Source of the DNA: Pseudomonas sp. MM211
GTDB taxonomy: Bacteria; Pseudomonadota; Gammaproteobacteria; Pseudomonadales; Pseudomonadaceae
Reading direction: 5' to 3'
Length of the DNA stretch: 64,000 nucleotides
Assembly: GCF_020386635.1 (NCBI RefSeq)
Contig: NZ_CP081942.1
Coordinates: forward strand, 4,402,001 to 4,466,000
A program made the translations under genes and the position numbers. Below, one piece after another: positions 19,938-28,191 of this stretch. Each line of letters starts with the position of its first letter. The stretch's first letter is position 1. The notes under the pieces were generated by a model. It was not told where the DNA came from and did not search any database. It worked only from the letters and a program-made list of their open reading frames with translations.

Positions 19938-22064
19938 TTGAGCGTGCCTAGATTCCGTCTGTTTTCAGTGGGAGGCGGCTTCTGCCTTGCCGTCTTGCTG
20001 GGCCTCCTAGTGGTATTTCTGCTCGATCCGCTGCCGGTACAGAAAGTCCGCAATGCGGTTTTCGACCAGTATCAGCGTTGGCAGCCACGTGATTACCAAA
20101 CTGCGCCAGTGCGTATCGTCGATCTGGACGAGGAAAGCCTCAAGCGCATCGGCCAGTGGCCCTGGGCTCGCACGCAGGTCGCTACGCTGGTGGACAAGCT
20201 CGAGCAGGCTGGCGCGGCTGCCGTGGTGTTCGACGTACTGTTCGCCGAGCCGGATCGCACCTCACCTACCCAGCTTCTGCGCAACAACCAGTTGCCACCC
20301 GACTTGGCCGCCGGGCTGGCAGCCTTGCCGGATCATGATGCACAGTTCGCTGATGTACTGAAGCGCGGTAACACGGTGCTCGGTTTTGCCGCTGAACGAA
20401 GCGGTCGAGAGGTCGGGCCACCGCTGAGTCGCTTTGGCATGGTGCTACAAGGCCCCTCCCCGCTTGCGTTCGTGCCGGCCTTCCAGGGCGCTACGCGCCC
20501 GTTGCCACAGCTGGAGCAGGCGGCTCGTGGCATCGGTGCCATGACGTTCAGGCCCGATGCCGATGGTGTGGTTCGACGCGTACCGCTATTCGTATCGCTG
20601 GCTGGTGAGTTGCGCCCATCGCTGGTGTCGGAGGCCCTGCGTGTTTCACAGCGCACCGGTCGCTACCGGATCACCAGCAGTGAGTCCGGGGTACAGCGGG
20701 TCGATATTGGCCAGCTGCAGATTCCGACTGCTGCCAGCGGCGAACTCTGGGTGTATTTCACCCCTCCACAACCCGAGCGCAGCATCCCTGCCTGGCAAGT
20801 GCTGGACGGGTCGGCGCCGCCCATTGCAAACAGCATCATCATGATCGGCACCTCCGCCCAGGGCTTGCAGGATCTGCGCTTCAGCCCGTTGGGCGGGATC
20901 ATTCCTGGGGTAGAGGTTCACGCCCAGGCGCTGGAACAGGTGCTGACGGACACCTTGCTACTTAGGCCGAGTTGGGCGCTGGCGGCGGAGAGCCTGACCC
21001 TGCTGCTGGGCAGCCTGATACTGGGGCTGCTGGCGCTGAACGCTCCCGCCCTGGCATCAGCCGTGCTCATGGTGATAGTGGTAGCGCTGCTCAATGCTGC
21101 TGCCTGGTATGGCTTCGTCGCTCACAGGCTGCTGCTCGATCTGTTTACCCCATCGATCGGGCTGATGCTGGTGTACGGCGCCGCCAGCATCGTGCGGCAC
21201 ATGGCTGCCGAGCGCGAACAGCGCTGGATACAGGCCGCCTTCTCACGCTACGTGTCCCCCAATCTGGTCAGCCATCTGGTGGCACACCCGGAGCGGCTGA
21301 CACTCGGTGGTCAGCGGCAACTGTGCAGCTTCGTGTTTACCGACATCACCGGGTTTACTTCGATGATGGAACGCCAGACGCCCGAGGCGGCGGTAAGCCT
21401 GCTCAATGATTACCTGGAGCAGGTCATTGGCATTGCGTTCCGCCATGAGGGCACGCTGGATCGAATCGTCGGGGATGCGGTGGCGATCATGTTTTCCGCC
21501 CCAATCCCGCAGGCCGATCATCAACAGCGAGCGCTTTCCTGCGCGCTGGAGATCAATCGTTTTGCCCAGTCCTATGTCGCATCGTTGCGCGAGCAAGGCA
21601 TCGAGTTCGGCCAGACGCGCATCGGTGTGCACTGCGGCGAAGTGGTAGTGGGCAATTTCGGCGGCTCGACGATCTTCGATTACCGCGCGCTGGGCGATCC
21701 GGTTAACACCACGTCGCGCCTGGAGAGTTTGAACAGGCAGATAGGCACCCTGCTGTGCGTGTCCGAGGCAATTCGTCAGAACTGCCCTGAAGTGCCGATG
21801 CGGCCGGTTGGCGAAATAGTGCTCCAGGGAAAGGTCGAAGCCGTGCAGGTATTCGAGCCGCTTGAGGCGATGGTCGTGCCCGTTGTTACCTGCGACGAGG
21901 CTTACGAGGCCGCCTACCGTCTGCTGAAGAGCGCTGATCCTGATGCGTTGGCGGTATTCGAGAACCTGAGCGAACAGCGCTCGTGGGACGGGCTGGTCGC
22001 CTTTCACCTTCAACGCCTGCGCAGTGGCGAACAAGGCACCCGCCTGGTGATGGCCCGCAAGTAA
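19938..22064 (+). CDS. CHASE2-domain class III adenylate/guanylate cyclase
   Basis: Membrane signalling enzyme of about 708 residues. An N-terminal membrane segment is followed by a large periplasmic CHASE2 sensor (APVRIVDLDEESLKRIGQWPW opens it), then three membrane helices and a class III cyclase domain. The two metal-binding Asp lie in FTDITGFTSM and IVGDAVAIMF. At the substrate-recognition positions it has Arg (LDRIVGD) where ACs usually have Lys, and Arg in DYRALGDPVNTTSR. The dimer loop RLES follows. The start is uncertain: TTG at 19938 or GTG at 19944 gives the family N-terminus, while an ATG about 100 nt upstream adds unlikely Cys-rich sequence. No promoter was seen in 19657-19937. 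It converges on the OmpA/FecR pair, a recurring gene neighbourhood for CHASE2 cyclases. The product is probably cAMP; cGMP is possible. Confidence 0.88.
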   Translation: MSVPRFRLFSVGGGFCLAVLLGLLVVFLLDPLPVQKVRNAVFDQYQRWQPRDYQTAPVRIVDLDEESLKRIGQWPWARTQVATLVDKLEQAGAAAVVFDVLFAEPDRTSPTQLLRNNQLPPDLAAGLAALPDHDAQFADVLKRGNTVLGFAAERSGREVGPPLSRFGMVLQGPSPLAFVPAFQGATRPLPQLEQAARGIGAMTFRPDADGVVRRVPLFVSLAGELRPSLVSEALRVSQRTGRYRITSSESGVQRVDIGQLQIPTAASGELWVYFTPPQPERSIPAWQVLDGSAPPIANSIIMIGTSAQGLQDLRFSPLGGIIPGVEVHAQALEQVLTDTLLLRPSWALAAESLTLLLGSLILGLLALNAPALASAVLMVIVVALLNAAAWYGFVAHRLLLDLFTPSIGLMLVYGAASIVRHMAAEREQRWIQAAFSRYVSPNLVSHLVAHPERLTLGGQRQLCSFVFTDITGFTSMMERQTPEAAVSLLNDYLEQVIGIAFRHEGTLDRIVGDAVAIMFSAPIPQADHQQRALSCALEINRFAQSYVASLREQGIEFGQTRIGVHCGEVVVGNFGGSTIFDYRALGDPVNTTSRLESLNRQIGTLLCVSEAIRQNCPEVPMRPVGEIVLQGKVEAVQVFEPLEAMVVPVVTCDEAYEAAYRLLKSADPDALAVFENLSEQRSWDGLVAFHLQRLRSGEQGTRLVMARK

Positions 22065-22083
22065 AGGCCTGCCGATGCAGGCT

Positions 22084-22680
22084 TCAGCGGACGGTGACTT
22101 CGACCCGGCGGTTGGCGGGCTCCGGCTTGTTGTCCGGGGTTTTCACCAATAGGTTGCCTTCACCATGGGAGGTAACCACGAGCTCCAGGGCCTGAAGACC
22201 ATTGTCTTGCAATTGACGGGCAATGGCACGGGCGCGCAACAGCCCCAGCTCTTCGTTGTATGTCTTGCTGCCAACGGTGTCGGTATGGCCGATCACCGAA
22301 ACAGCCGATGGCCCGCGTTCCCTGACGGTCTGCAGCACTTCCGGAATTTCCGCCTGAGACTTCCTGGTCAGGCTGGTGCCGCCCGTATTGAAGTACAGCA
22401 GATAGCTTTTCGGCAACGCAGGCTGCGCTGCCCGTGCGGCGGAGAAATCCTTGTCGAGTCTGGGTTCACCCACCTGGAACGGCTTGGCGCTGCTGCCGTC
22501 GAGGTTCACGGCATAGCCCTTCTGGTCGACGCGGGTGAGACCTTTATCGGTTTTAACCTCAATGGCGCCTGTACTTCCGTCGGGGCTTTCCACCAGCACC
22601 ACATAAGATTTGGAGGCGCATCCACTGCCCAGCAATGCGAAGAGAAGAACGGCGATTGCGTACGTATAGGTTGGAGGCAT
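22084..22680 (-). CDS. OmpA-family peptidoglycan-binding lipoprotein
   Basis: Protein of 198 residues starting at the ATG at 22680. The signal peptide ends in a lipobox (ALLGSGC, Cys21). A short N-terminal region precedes the C-terminal OmpA domain with YLLYFNTGGTSLT, SVIGHTDTVGSKTYNEELGLLRARAIA and the final ANRRVEV. The conserved Asp in GHTDT and Arg in NRRVEV bind diaminopimelate, so the protein would anchor outer membrane to murein. It lies 13 bp after the FecR-domain gene, so the two are co-transcribed. It may be the envelope partner of the CHASE2 sensor, but that is inference. Confidence 0.9.
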   Translation of the reverse strand: MPPTYTYAIAVLLFALLGSGCASKSYVVLVESPDGSTGAIEVKTDKGLTRVDQKGYAVNLDGSSAKPFQVGEPRLDKDFSAARAAQPALPKSYLLYFNTGGTSLTRKSQAEIPEVLQTVRERGPSAVSVIGHTDTVGSKTYNEELGLLRARAIARQLQDNGLQALELVVTSHGEGNLLVKTPDNKPEPANRRVEVTVR

Positions 22681-22693
22681 GCCGTATTCGAAC

Positions 22694-23158
22694 TCAATCG
22701 ACCTTGACGAGGAAGTGGGTGCCACGCACGCCGATGGTGCCGGTCGGGGTGTTGATCTCGACGGCCTTGGGCTTGAGCTTAGCGATAGTGCCAGAAATGT
22801 AATCAAGCGTGCCGTGAGTGATCTTGGCACTGAGTTTCAATTCGTCCTGTGCCGGATCGAAGAGGAACTCGTCGATGGTCAGCTCGCTATTGGGGCCGAA
22901 AGACATCACGGTGTTGTCCTTCAGGGTCACCCCCATCGAGCCCGCCGAACCGGTTTTCACCACGCTACCGACGTACAAAGGTGTGCCAATCGTCGCCGAT
23001 TGCGTTGTGCCATCTATGCTGACGGTGGCCTCTCCCTGTACCTTCATCACGTAACCTATTGATGTAGCTGGCTCAACTGCGAGCGCTGCCGATGCCAGCA
23101 ATGCGCTGGCAAGTGGCAATATCCTGAAGCGAGCAAACACAGTAATCTCCTTCTTCAT
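22694..23158 (-). CDS. Periplasmic FecR-domain protein
   Basis: Protein of 154 residues with a Sec signal peptide (KKEITVFARFRILPLASAL...AALA). The mature part is almost entirely one FecR domain: GYVMKVQGEATV, then GTPLYVGSVVKTGSAGSMGVTLKDNT and the closing TPTGTIGVRGTHFLV. It has no anti-sigma helices, so it is not a FecR anti-sigma factor but one of the short periplasmic FecR-domain proteins found beside CHASE2 cyclases. It is first gene of a two-gene unit with the OmpA-like lipoprotein and is divergent from the HD-GYP gene. Confidence 0.88.
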   Translation of the reverse strand: MKKEITVFARFRILPLASALLASAALAVEPATSIGYVMKVQGEATVSIDGTTQSATIGTPLYVGSVVKTGSAGSMGVTLKDNTVMSFGPNSELTIDEFLFDPAQDELKLSAKITHGTLDYISGTIAKLKPKAVEINTPTGTIGVRGTHFLVKVD

Positions 23159-23188
23159 TCTATTTCCCTGAGTTGAACTGAGCGTTGC

Positions 23189-23223
23189 ACATCCAGCCGC
23201 AGCACCACTGCGTGGCCGGATGT
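23189..23223. promoter_or_regulatory. Imperfect inverted repeat in the FecR/HD-GYP divergent promoter
   Basis: Arms ACATCCAGCC (23189-23198) and GGCCGGATGT (23214-23223) match at 9 of 10 positions around a 15-bp spacer. It is central in the 105-bp gap between the two divergent genes, so it could be a shared operator. No factor can be named. Confidence 0.3.
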
Positions 23224-23263
23224 ACGAAGTAGTACGCGATGGGACTCTAGCGCAGGTTGCAGC

Positions 23264-25342
23264 ATGTCATCAGGGCAAATCAAGCCGAGATTCAGACTAC
23301 GGTTCAAGAGCAGTAAGCTGGTGGTCGCCACCTTCCTGCTTTTGCAGCTGGCGCCTATATTGGCGCTTACCCTGGGTGTTCCGCCAGCGGTCTCGCTTTG
23401 CCTGTCCATTGTGATAGTGCTGTGCACGATGCCGCTGGTGCTGGGCGGCATGGAAAGTATTGATCGCACCATCAAGTTGCTGATGCAGGACACCCAGAAA
23501 ATCCGCCAAATGGATTTTTCCGGCGAACTGCCGCCGGCTTCGATGTTCGCCGAAATCGAGACCCTCAATCGCAACCACATCGAGATGAAAGCCGCCCTGC
23601 AAAGCCAGACCCAGGCGTTGCAGGCTTCACAGATGAAGCTTTCCAGCCTGGTCGAGAACGGCTTGCTGTTGTCATCCGAGCGCGACCGGGATGCGCTGCT
23701 GCGCCATATCCTGATGCAAGGAAAGCGCATCTGTAATGCTCAGGCCGCCACCATGTACCTCAAGACCGAGCACAACACGCTGCGCTTCGCGTTGCGCTCC
23801 ATGGACGATGAGCTGCCGACGATCGAACTGCCCCTGCATGATCCGCAGACCGGCCTGCCCAACGAACGGCACGTGTCGACCTACGCTGCACTGCACAACG
23901 AAACCGTCGTCATAGACGACGTATACGCCGAGAGCCGCTTCGACCTCAGCGGAACACGCGGTTTCGATAGCGAGTCCGGCTTTCATACCGTCTCCATGCT
24001 GACCGTACCGCTGGCGCCACGAGGCGGCGAAGTGATCGGTGTCCTGCAGTTCATGAACGCCCTGGACGTCGAAACGGGCGACGTGATCGCCTTCTCACCG
24101 CAAGTGATGTCATTCATTGGCGCGCTGGCCTCCCAGGCTGCCGTCGCGCTGGAAAACCATAACCTCATCGATTCGCAGCGTGCCCTGATCGACGGCATGA
24201 TTGAAGTGCTGGCCGGCGCGATAGACGCCAAGAGCCCCTACACCGGCGCGCACTGCGAGCGTGTACCGGAGCTGGCGATGATGCTTGCCGAGGCGGCCAG
24301 CGATGTCAGCGAAGGGCCGCTGGAGCACTTCCGCTTCACCACCGCAGACGAATGGCGCGAGTTCCGTATCGGCGCCTGGCTGCATGACTGCGGCAAGATC
24401 ACCACGCCTGAACATGTTGTCGACAAGGCCACCAAGCTGGAGACGATCTACAACCGCATCCACGAGGTGCGCATGCGCTTCGAGGTGTTGTTGCGCGATG
24501 CGCAGATCGAGCGCCTGCAGCGAGTACTGGATGGTCAGGATCGGTTGCAGGCCGATGCGCAATATCAACAGCTCGCCCAGGCGCTACAGGATGAATTCGC
24601 CTTCATTGCCGGGTGCAATATCGGCGGCGAACTCATGAACCCCGAGCATGTGGGCACCCTTCACAAAGCGGCAGAGCGAACCTGGCTGCGGCATTTCGAT
24701 GACCGCCTGGGGCTCTCCCCCGCCGAGTTGGCGCGCGTCGCCGAACTGTCCGTGGCGTCCCTGCCCGCGGTTGAACGGCTACTGGCAGACAAGCAACAAC
24801 ATATTTTCCCGCGCCCGGAGACCAAGGCGCTCGACCCCAAGTACGGCTTTCAGGTCAGCGTTCCCGAGCACCTCTACAACCATGGCGAGCTCTACAACCT
24901 GAGTATCAGCCGCGGCACGCTGACCGCCGAAGAGCGCTTCAAGATCAACGAGCACATCATTCAGACCATCGTCATGCTCGAAAATCTACCGCTGCCTTCG
25001 AACCTCAAGCGGGTGCCGGAGTATGCCGGAACCCACCACGAAACCCTTCTCGGAACCGGATACCCGCGAAAGCTGGACAAGAGCCAGCTGTCCATTCCGG
25101 CACGCATCATGGCCATCGCCGATATCTTCGAAGCGCTGACCGCCTCCGACCGCCCCTACAAGCAGGCGAAGACCCTGTCAGAGTCGATTGAAATCCTGGC
25201 CAGGCTTCGCGACAAAGGCCATATCGATGCCGACCTGTTCGCACTGTTTTTGCAGGCAGGACTGCCGATGCGTTACGCCGAGCGCCATTTGCACGCCGAC
25301 CAGATCGACGCCATCGACGTTGATCGTTTCTTGCTGGAGTAA
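23264..25342 (+). CDS. Membrane GAF-HD-GYP phosphodiesterase (c-di-GMP type)
   Basis: Protein of 692 residues. Two N-terminal membrane helices (about 18-60) lead to a short HAMP-like/coiled-coil stretch. A GAF domain follows (about 130-300; ICNAQAATMYLKT ... IGVLQFMNALD), then a long C-terminal HD-GYP domain. The HD pair is H374-D375 in LHDCGK. The second half has HHETLLGTGYP (GYP at 599-601) and AIADIFEALTASDRPYK. An insert of about 130 residues separates HD from HHE. The Asp of the usual HHExxDGxGYP motif is Leu here. The predicted role is cyclic-di-GMP hydrolysis under control of a GAF ligand. Divergent from the FecR/OmpA pair, it could link two second messengers at this locus. Confidence 0.9.
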   Translation: MSSGQIKPRFRLRFKSSKLVVATFLLLQLAPILALTLGVPPAVSLCLSIVIVLCTMPLVLGGMESIDRTIKLLMQDTQKIRQMDFSGELPPASMFAEIETLNRNHIEMKAALQSQTQALQASQMKLSSLVENGLLLSSERDRDALLRHILMQGKRICNAQAATMYLKTEHNTLRFALRSMDDELPTIELPLHDPQTGLPNERHVSTYAALHNETVVIDDVYAESRFDLSGTRGFDSESGFHTVSMLTVPLAPRGGEVIGVLQFMNALDVETGDVIAFSPQVMSFIGALASQAAVALENHNLIDSQRALIDGMIEVLAGAIDAKSPYTGAHCERVPELAMMLAEAASDVSEGPLEHFRFTTADEWREFRIGAWLHDCGKITTPEHVVDKATKLETIYNRIHEVRMRFEVLLRDAQIERLQRVLDGQDRLQADAQYQQLAQALQDEFAFIAGCNIGGELMNPEHVGTLHKAAERTWLRHFDDRLGLSPAELARVAELSVASLPAVERLLADKQQHIFPRPETKALDPKYGFQVSVPEHLYNHGELYNLSISRGTLTAEERFKINEHIIQTIVMLENLPLPSNLKRVPEYAGTHHETLLGTGYPRKLDKSQLSIPARIMAIADIFEALTASDRPYKQAKTLSESIEILARLRDKGHIDADLFALFLQAGLPMRYAERHLHADQIDAIDVDRFLLE

Positions 25343-25447
25343 CCAGCCCGTAACGCTGCCGAAGGGTCGCACCCTCTTTGAGGGTTCTGTTTGGGACAAC
25401 CGATATCAACCTAGGGCTGGCGTCTTTGGCTAAATGTTGGTGGAAGT

Positions 25448-25480
25448 GGGCGGCAGTTACCGGCCAAAAGCGGACGATTA
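25448..25480 (+). repeat. Dispersed ~33-bp repeat, copy a
   Basis: Contains CCGGCCAAAAGCGGAC followed by GATTA, the best match to the family consensus. It lies in the 285-bp gap after the HD-GYP gene and before the ankyrin gene end, at the left edge of the accessory region. No gene is seen in the rest of this gap. Confidence 0.65.
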
Positions 25481-25627
25481 AGAAAGTAGGCTTGGAATCA
25501 AGCGGGGGGTCGTTAACGATTTCACTCTTGGGGACTAGATAGATTAGAGACAGTCTACTCACCCAAAGCTGGTTAAGTTGGTGCCGATAAAATCCGTCTC
25601 CTTTTCGCTGGTAGGTGAGCTCGCAGC

Positions 25628-27187
25628 TTACGGGACTGCAACGTGCGCTCGTTGAGAAATACCGCCATTGGCCGCTACCCACTGCATAAACGTTTGGGTG
25701 TCTGCACTTTTTTCAGTTTGCTGTTCCAGGTGGTAGAGCAAGCTGCCTGAACCGGCATTGGAAAACCCCTGCACGTACTCGGATTCCAGCTGAACACTAA
25801 GCATCGGCGCCCCAAGCAGGCCTGTCTCCCGCGCGCCCGGTGCATTGATGTCGGCACCATGCGCCACCAGCAACTTCGCCAGGTCCGTGCGTAGCTCAGA
25901 CCATTTGTTGCCATCTGCGCAGCAGAAGTTAATCAGCAGTAGAAACAGCGAACCGGCGTAACCAAAGCAAGTGCTGCTCTGGTAGTAAACGTGAGCCTGG
26001 CAAGCAAGGTTGGGGTTTAGGCCGCGCTCTAGTAAAACCCGGAAAATACCGAGCGTGGCGGCGGCTTCGTTGTCGTCCAGTGGGTGGTTGCTGTCGTTCA
26101 AGGCAAGGTGATAAAGCACCTTGCCTTGAAAGTAACTGGGCTCCAACCATTGGCTAACATCTGCACCAGCCGAGATCAGGCCAAGGGCAATACTGGGCTT
26201 GATGGTTAGTGCCGTAACTGCCGCGGGCTCAGCCCCTACAGAGCTGTTCAGGTCGATACCAGCGACTACCAACTGCTCCAGAGTCTCCGCCCCTCGCAAG
26301 CTGTAAATGAGGCGTTCTAGACGGTCAGAGTCATATTGGATTTCTGGCGCGATGGCCAGCGCGCCGTTACGCTCCAGCAGAGCCAGCAGCACTGGGTCAT
26401 CGTCGAACAGCTCGGCACTGTGAAACAACAGCGAGCCTTGCTCTTCTGAGAACGGCTGGTTGATGTCTGCGCCCGCCTCTATGAGCATTTCGGTCATGGC
26501 CGGGTCTTTGTAAAATCCCTCGGCCGTTAACCAGACCTCATTAACGTCGGCGCCGCCGGCCAGCAGACCTGCGAGGACGGCGTGGCGATCTTTCTGTTGC
26601 TCTAAAGCAGAAATTGCATAGATGACTTCCCGCGTGTATGGCTTGCAGGCACTCAAGTTGACGCCTGCCTTGAGCAACGCTGCCATCGACTTTTCCAAAT
26701 AGTGTTCACAGGCGTGAACAAATAGGGGGCGGCCGGTAAAAATACAGTCGGGGTCTAGGCCCGCCTTGATCAGCGCAGCCAGCGAGCTGTCCTGCTCATC
26801 CTGGATAAACATGTATGCCTTACCGGCATCATCCAGAATAGGTTTAGGGAATGCTTTGGCGGAAATCTTTTTGCCAGCTTGGAAGCAGATGGTTTCAGAT
26901 TCGCCTACTTGGGTGTATTCGGCAGAAATACGAATGTAGTCGGCGCCTAAGGTATGTAACGCATCCACCTGCGCTTTGCCCATCATGTCGTGGCTGGATG
27001 CTTCGAGAGTGAAGAGCAGCAAATTTCCGTACAGCGCGGGCGGCGTCAATACCGGATTGTCCCAGTCACTTAGCAGTGAGCCTTGATAGGCACCACTACG
27101 CTCCAGCTTTTGCAGTTCAGCTAGCAGCGGAGCGAGTTTTTCCTTGGGCTCGGCAATGCATTCAACCTTGAAATAATTTTCTGACAT
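25628..27187 (-). CDS. Ankyrin-repeat protein, function unknown
   Basis: Cytosolic protein of 519 residues without signal peptide or membrane helix. The ATG at 27187 is preceded by AAGGAAG, while a frame 201 nt longer lacks that. From about residue 150 to the C-terminus there are at least six ankyrin-like units with the LIxAGxDxx or LLxAGADVN ending: LIKAGLDPD, LLKAGVNLS, LLAGGADVN, LIEAGADIN, LISAGADVS, LLERGLNPN, LVAHGADIN. The first 150 residues are unrelated and not recognised. It is flanked by copies a and b of the dispersed repeat and neighbours the recombinase, so it may be a passenger. A protein-binding role follows from the repeats; the partner is unknown. Confidence 0.85.
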   Translation of the reverse strand: MSENYFKVECIAEPKEKLAPLLAELQKLERSGAYQGSLLSDWDNPVLTPPALYGNLLLFTLEASSHDMMGKAQVDALHTLGADYIRISAEYTQVGESETICFQAGKKISAKAFPKPILDDAGKAYMFIQDEQDSSLAALIKAGLDPDCIFTGRPLFVHACEHYLEKSMAALLKAGVNLSACKPYTREVIYAISALEQQKDRHAVLAGLLAGGADVNEVWLTAEGFYKDPAMTEMLIEAGADINQPFSEEQGSLLFHSAELFDDDPVLLALLERNGALAIAPEIQYDSDRLERLIYSLRGAETLEQLVVAGIDLNSSVGAEPAAVTALTIKPSIALGLISAGADVSQWLEPSYFQGKVLYHLALNDSNHPLDDNEAAATLGIFRVLLERGLNPNLACQAHVYYQSSTCFGYAGSLFLLLINFCCADGNKWSELRTDLAKLLVAHGADINAPGARETGLLGAPMLSVQLESEYVQGFSNAGSGSLLYHLEQQTEKSADTQTFMQWVAANGGISQRAHVAVP

Positions 27188-27393
27188 GTTTTCTTCCTTG
27201 AAGGTAGTTCGAGTTAAAAGCAGCCCAACTGGTTGCCGGACAGGCTGAAAATCTAACAGATTGAAGACTAGAAATGGGCGTGCGAACTGCACCTCAGCAA
27301 TAAACGATTGCCTGTGGATGATGATTTGTTGCCCCCACCAGCTTTGCTCACGATCCCACTCAGGGTCGGAGGTGCAGATGTAATTCACTATTC

Positions 27394-27424
27394 TAAAAGT
27401 ACGCTTTTGGCCGGTTAGCGACCA
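27394..27424 (-). repeat. Dispersed repeat, copy b (left inverted repeat of recombinase unit)
   Basis: Read on the minus strand it contains GTCGCTAACCGGCCAAAAGC. It matches copy c at 22 of 24 positions over the core, in inverted orientation, and ends 48 bp before the recombinase start codon. Confidence 0.75.
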
Positions 27425-27472
27425 TTGCTCTGGCTAGAGCATCCTTGTCCTCTCACACGCGGAGGACTTGCC

Positions 27473-28093
27473 ATGAACATCATCGCTACCTGCAGCCGTC
27501 AGCCCTGGAACAAAGGGAAATTGGTAGGGCAGAAAACCCCGCTCCGACTTAGAGATATCTGGGCGATCCGAGTAAGGCTTCAGATTGCAGAAAGAACCCG
27601 GGATCTGGCTCTCTTCGATCTGGCCATCGACAGCAAGCTTCGAGCCTGCGACTTAACTAAGCTCCGTGTGCGCGACGTCGCCCATGGCGAGAATGTGTCA
27701 TCAAGAGCCATGGTGATGCAGCAGAAAACGCACCGGCCAGTCCAGTTTGAGATCACTGAGCAAACACGTTCTGCTCTCGCAGCCTGGATACATCAAGCTC
27801 AGCTTCGTAGCGAGGACTGCCTTTTTCCGAGCCGGCTGCAAACCTCAGAACATCTATCTACTCGGCAATACGCTCGTATCGCCAAAGGCTGGGTGCAAGC
27901 CATTGGCATTGATCCGGCTATATATGGCACTCACACAATGAGACGTACGAAGGCATCACTGATCTATCGCAGGACGAAGAACCTGCGGGCGGTTCAACTG
28001 CTGCTAGGCCATACGAAGCTGGAGAGCACCGTTCGATACCTCGGGATCGAGGTCGATGACGCCTTGGAGATGGCGGAACAGACCGAGGTTTAA
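27473..28093 (+). CDS. Catalytic-domain-only tyrosine recombinase/integrase
   Basis: Protein of 206 residues with a complete tyrosine-recombinase active site: Arg57 (SKLRACDL), Lys85 (MQQKTHRP), His154-x-x-Arg157 (GTHTMRRTKAS), His180 (LLLGHTKLEST) and nucleophile Tyr189 (VRYLGIE). Typical phage integrases carry a core-binding SAM-like domain before this, but here only about 25 residues precede it. The ATG at 27473 is preceded by CGGAGG. Its immediate flanks are inverted copies of the dispersed repeat. Short integrases of this type occur in several copies in many Pseudomonas genomes, but their substrate is, as far as I know, not described. It acts on DNA in the cytosol. Confidence 0.9.
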   Translation: MNIIATCSRQPWNKGKLVGQKTPLRLRDIWAIRVRLQIAERTRDLALFDLAIDSKLRACDLTKLRVRDVAHGENVSSRAMVMQQKTHRPVQFEITEQTRSALAAWIHQAQLRSEDCLFPSRLQTSEHLSTRQYARIAKGWVQAIGIDPAIYGTHTMRRTKASLIYRRTKNLRAVQLLLGHTKLESTVRYLGIEVDDALEMAEQTEV

Positions 28094-28118
28094 CCATGCA
28101 GAGCGACGGTCGAAGTTA

Positions 28119-28151
28119 GACCGTCGCTAACCGGCCAATAGCGGACATTTA
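28119..28151 (+). repeat. Dispersed repeat, copy c (right inverted repeat of recombinase unit)
   Basis: Reads GACCGTCGCTAACCGGCCAA, then TAGCGGACATTTA. It starts 25 bp after the recombinase stop codon and pairs with copy b. Confidence 0.75.
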
Positions 28152-28191
28152 CTGGGCAAGCGTTCGCTCGCCCAGAGCAACCTCAACTACC

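Larger units (their letters stand above)
27394..28151 (+). mobile_element. Candidate mobile unit: tyrosine recombinase gene between inverted repeats
   Basis: A 758-bp unit consists of one recombinase gene and two inverted copies of the dispersed repeat (27399-27422 and 28123-28146 match at 22 of 24 positions; similarity continues a few bases outward). There is no second gene. No clear target-site duplication was found outside the repeats. The related solo copies in this window suggest that the recombinase acts on this sequence family, but that is inference. It is not a classical insertion sequence, because there is no DDE transposase. Confidence 0.5.
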
